A stretch of DNA of 64,000 bases from an uncultured Prevotella sp. GTDB lineage: Bacteria > Bacteroidota > Bacteroidia > Bacteroidales > Bacteroidaceae. Under the pieces are notes generated by a model. The model searched no databases. It was not told where the DNA came from and saw nothing but the letters and a program-made list of their open reading frames with translations. Both the position numbers and the translations under genes were made by a program. Within the stretch, counting starts at the first letter, position 1, and each line of letters starts with the position of its first letter. Shown piece after piece: positions 62,104-64,000 of the stretch. The stretch spans positions 1-64,000 of the forward strand of contig USHW01000001.1 in NCBI GenBank assembly GCA_900554545.1. The letters run 5' to 3'.

Positions 62104-62562
62104 ATGGACGAAAACGACGATATAAAGCAAGGACGGCAGCAGGCGGCGGAAGCCGTTGACGGCGGTGGGAAGAAGCCCGTACAGCCGGCCGAAGCGGTAA
62201 GGGAGCAGGCGCGTGAGGATGACGATACGCCTGTTGCCAGCTATACCCTGCGCAAGATTTTGGGCGGCGACTTCCTCACGGCGGACGTCATGAGGAAGCA
62301 AATCGGCGTCATAATACTCGTCGCATTCATGACGATGATATATGTTTCAAACAGGTACAGCTGCCAGCAGGACCTCATAGAAATAAACGATTTGCGACAA
62401 GAGCTGAAGGACGCGAAGTACAAGGCTTTGGCAAGTTCGAGCGAACTGACCGAAATATGCCGCGAAAGCCATGTGCTGGAGATGCTCAGGAACAACGAGG
62501 ACAGCGTGCTGCACATATCCAACCAGCCGCCTTACATCATAACAGTGCCGGAAAATGAGTAG
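62104..62562 (+). CDS. FtsL-like division protein
   Basis: This 152-residue protein has an acidic cytoplasmic part of about 70 residues and one membrane span (VIILVAFMTMIYVSNRYSCQ, about 69-88). A periplasmic coiled-coil stretch (LIEINDLRQELKDAKYKALASSSELTE) follows. Topology and position between rsmH and ftsI are those of FtsL, which bridges FtsQ/B and FtsW/I; the sequence itself is poorly conserved in this family. It starts three bases after rsmH and overlaps ftsI, so all are translated from one message. Confidence 0.8.
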   Translation: MDENDDIKQGRQQAAEAVDGGGKKPVQPAEAVREQAREDDDTPVASYTLRKILGGDFLTADVMRKQIGVIILVAFMTMIYVSNRYSCQQDLIEINDLRQELKDAKYKALASSSELTEICRESHVLEMLRNNEDSVLHISNQPPYIITVPENE

Positions 62563-64000
62563 CTTGTTTGACAGGAAGAAGATAATAAAAAGATACAAGT
62601 TGGTGGCCTACGCTATGCTGGTCGTCGGTGTGTTCGTCATATTCAGGGTGGTGTACATATCCACCGTGAAGCGCGAATACTGGATGGAGGTGGCCTCGAG
62701 GCTCACCCGTGACAGCGTTGACGTGAAGCCCGTGCGCGGCAATATATTGAGCTGTGACGGGCGGCTGATGGCCAGCTCGCTGCCGGAATACCGCCTGTTC
62801 ATGGACTTCAAGGCCGGAGGCGACGACAACAAGCAGCGTGACTCGCTTTGGGAAGCCAAGGTTGACAGCATTTGCATTGGCCTGCATGAAATCTTCCCGA
62901 CAAAGACGGCGGCGGAGTTCAAGAAGCATCTTGAGGAAGGACGCGCCAAGGGAAGCCGCCACTGGCCGGTATGGCGCAAGCGGGTGAGCTACAACACGTT
63001 CTCCGAAGTGAAGAAGTTGCCCGTGTTCTGCTTGTCGGCCAACAAGGGAGGGTTCCACTATGAGAAGTTCAACGCACGCCAGCGCCCGTTCGGTTCGCTG
63101 GCAAAGCGCACCATCGGCGACCTCTTCGGTGCGAAGGACACAGCCCAGTTCGGACTTGAGCTGGCGTATGACTCAATCCTCCGGGGCAAGATGGGTAAGA
63201 TAAGCCGCCAGAAAGTGCGCAGCGAATTTCTTGACATTACGATACAAGACCCTGTCAACGGGGCCGACATCGTTACCACGATAGACGTCAACATTCAGGA
63301 TTTGGCCGAGCGTTCGCTCGTTGACGAGCTTAAGCTTATCAACGGAAACGTGGGCGTTGCGGTAGTTATGGAGGTGAAAACGGGCGACATCAAGGCCATC
63401 GTGAACATGACAAAGTGCGCCGACGGGGAGTATTATGAAATCAAGAACAGCGCCGTTTCTGACCTGCTTGAACCCGGCTCGGTGTTCAAGACGGCGTCGC
63501 TCATGGTAGCGTTGGACGACGGTGTGGTTGACACCACATACACTGTTGACACCGGAAGCGGCATCTGGGACATGTACGGAGCCAAGATGCGCGACCACAA
63601 CTGGCACCGCGGAGGCTATCAGGTGCTGACTCTGCCGCAGACGCTGGAGTACAGTTCCAACATAGGCGTAAGCCGGATAATCGACAAATACTACGGAAAG
63701 AACCCCGAAAAGTTTGTCCAGGGGCTTGACCGCATCGGCATCCGCGAGGACTTGAAGCTGCCTATCGTCGGCTATGCGTCGCCCCGCATCCGCATGCCAA
63801 AGAAGAACAAGCGCGGCCAATACGTTAACTGGAGCAAGACGGCGCTGCCCTGGATGAGCATAGGTTACGAGACCCAGGTGCCTCCAATATCGACACTTAC
63901 GTTCTACAACGCCATCGCCAACGGCGGAACAATGATGCGTCCGCGGTTTGTCAAGGCCGTGATGAAGGACGGACAGATAATACAGGAGTTCCCGCCCGAA
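62555..64000 (+). CDS. ftsI: Penicillin-binding protein, FtsI/PBP3-type transpeptidase (3' end outside window)
   Basis: 482 codons are visible; the gene continues past the window. A membrane anchor (VAYAMLVVGVFVIFRVVYIS, about 18-37) leads to a dimerisation domain (VKPVRGNILSCDGRLMASSLPEY) and the transpeptidase domain. The nucleophile Ser309 and Lys312 are in EPGSVFKTASL, and the SSN motif is at 367-369. The KTG motif should lie beyond 64000. It crosslinks septal peptidoglycan. ATG 62555 lies inside the ftsL-like stop region (ATGAGTAG), indicating translational coupling. Confidence 0.95.
   Translation, partial: MSSLFDRKKIIKRYKLVAYAMLVVGVFVIFRVVYISTVKREYWMEVASRLTRDSVDVKPVRGNILSCDGRLMASSLPEYRLFMDFKAGGDDNKQRDSLWEAKVDSICIGLHEIFPTKTAAEFKKHLEEGRAKGSRHWPVWRKRVSYNTFSEVKKLPVFCLSANKGGFHYEKFNARQRPFGSLAKRTIGDLFGAKDTAQFGLELAYDSILRGKMGKISRQKVRSEFLDITIQDPVNGADIVTTIDVNIQDLAERSLVDELKLINGNVGVAVVMEVKTGDIKAIVNMTKCADGEYYEIKNSAVSDLLEPGSVFKTASLMVALDDGVVDTTYTVDTGSGIWDMYGAKMRDHNWHRGGYQVLTLPQTLEYSSNIGVSRIIDKYYGKNPEKFVQGLDRIGIREDLKLPIVGYASPRIRMPKKNKRGQYVNWSKTALPWMSIGYETQVPPISTLTFYNAIANGGTMMRPRFVKAVMKDGQIIQEFPPE

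Overview
The window reads as chromosomal DNA of a Bacteroidales bacterium, most likely Prevotella-like. The evidence is the promoter style (TTTG, 19-21 bp, TAnnTTTG, with no strong Shine-Dalgarno sites), families largely confined to the phylum (DUF2851, PCMD lipoproteins, calycin-like secreted proteins, a Bacteroidales-type tryptophanase) and conserved neighbourhoods such as dapB-lepB-lepB2-wbqC and topA-aroK-speA-argB. Genus-level assignment is inference.

Region 1 (1-8138) is an AT-rich accessory island abutting the 3' end of a tRNA-Arg(CCG) gene. It holds a small serine recombinase with two overlapping small genes, two paralogous AAA/DUF4143 ATPases with near-identical promoters, three copies of one terminator hairpin, a decayed HATPase_c_4-type pseudogene, an 11-bp-period direct-repeat cluster and a 585-residue orphan with its own consensus promoter. 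No tyrosine integrase or conjugation gene is visible.

Region 2 (8214-60400) is GC-rich core genome. It carries a CstA-family transporter, tryptophanase, an acyl-CoA ligase, prfB, a CYTH phosphatase, VanZ and NSS transporter genes, an HhH protein, an EFR1 flavodoxin-ferredoxin, a DUF2975/XRE pair, an M16 protease, tcdA, dusB, dprA, a thioesterase and DUF2851. These are followed by a three-gene envelope operon (PCMD lipoprotein, beta-barrel, calycin-like secreted protein), dapB, two signal peptidase I paralogues (the second apparently inactive), wbqC, pnp, crcB, a thioredoxin-fold lipoprotein lacking CXXC, a BASS transporter, a repeat protein, an ECF sigma factor with its membrane partner, argB, speA, aroK, topA, an aspartyl protease, two divergent carbohydrate-esterase genes and a NUDIX hydrolase.

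Region 3 (60606-64000) begins the division and cell wall cluster: MraZ-type operator repeats, mraZ, rsmH, ftsL-like and ftsI (cut by the window end).

The most unusual content is between the genes. Twelve spacers each hold an 81-bp array of exactly four 15-bp AT-flanked cores at an exact 22-bp period, with core sequences that vary and are often mutually reverse-complementary. A second family, ending in ACCCACCCCA, forms five paired terminal-inverted-repeat elements plus solo copies, and three genes (acyl-CoA ligase, dusB, second signal peptidase) take their C-terminal residues from it. Further families are long AT-rich inverted repeats, a REP-like 29-bp palindrome pair and simple GTTAAAGGA or CCGTATAACC tracts. 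None is inside a conserved domain.
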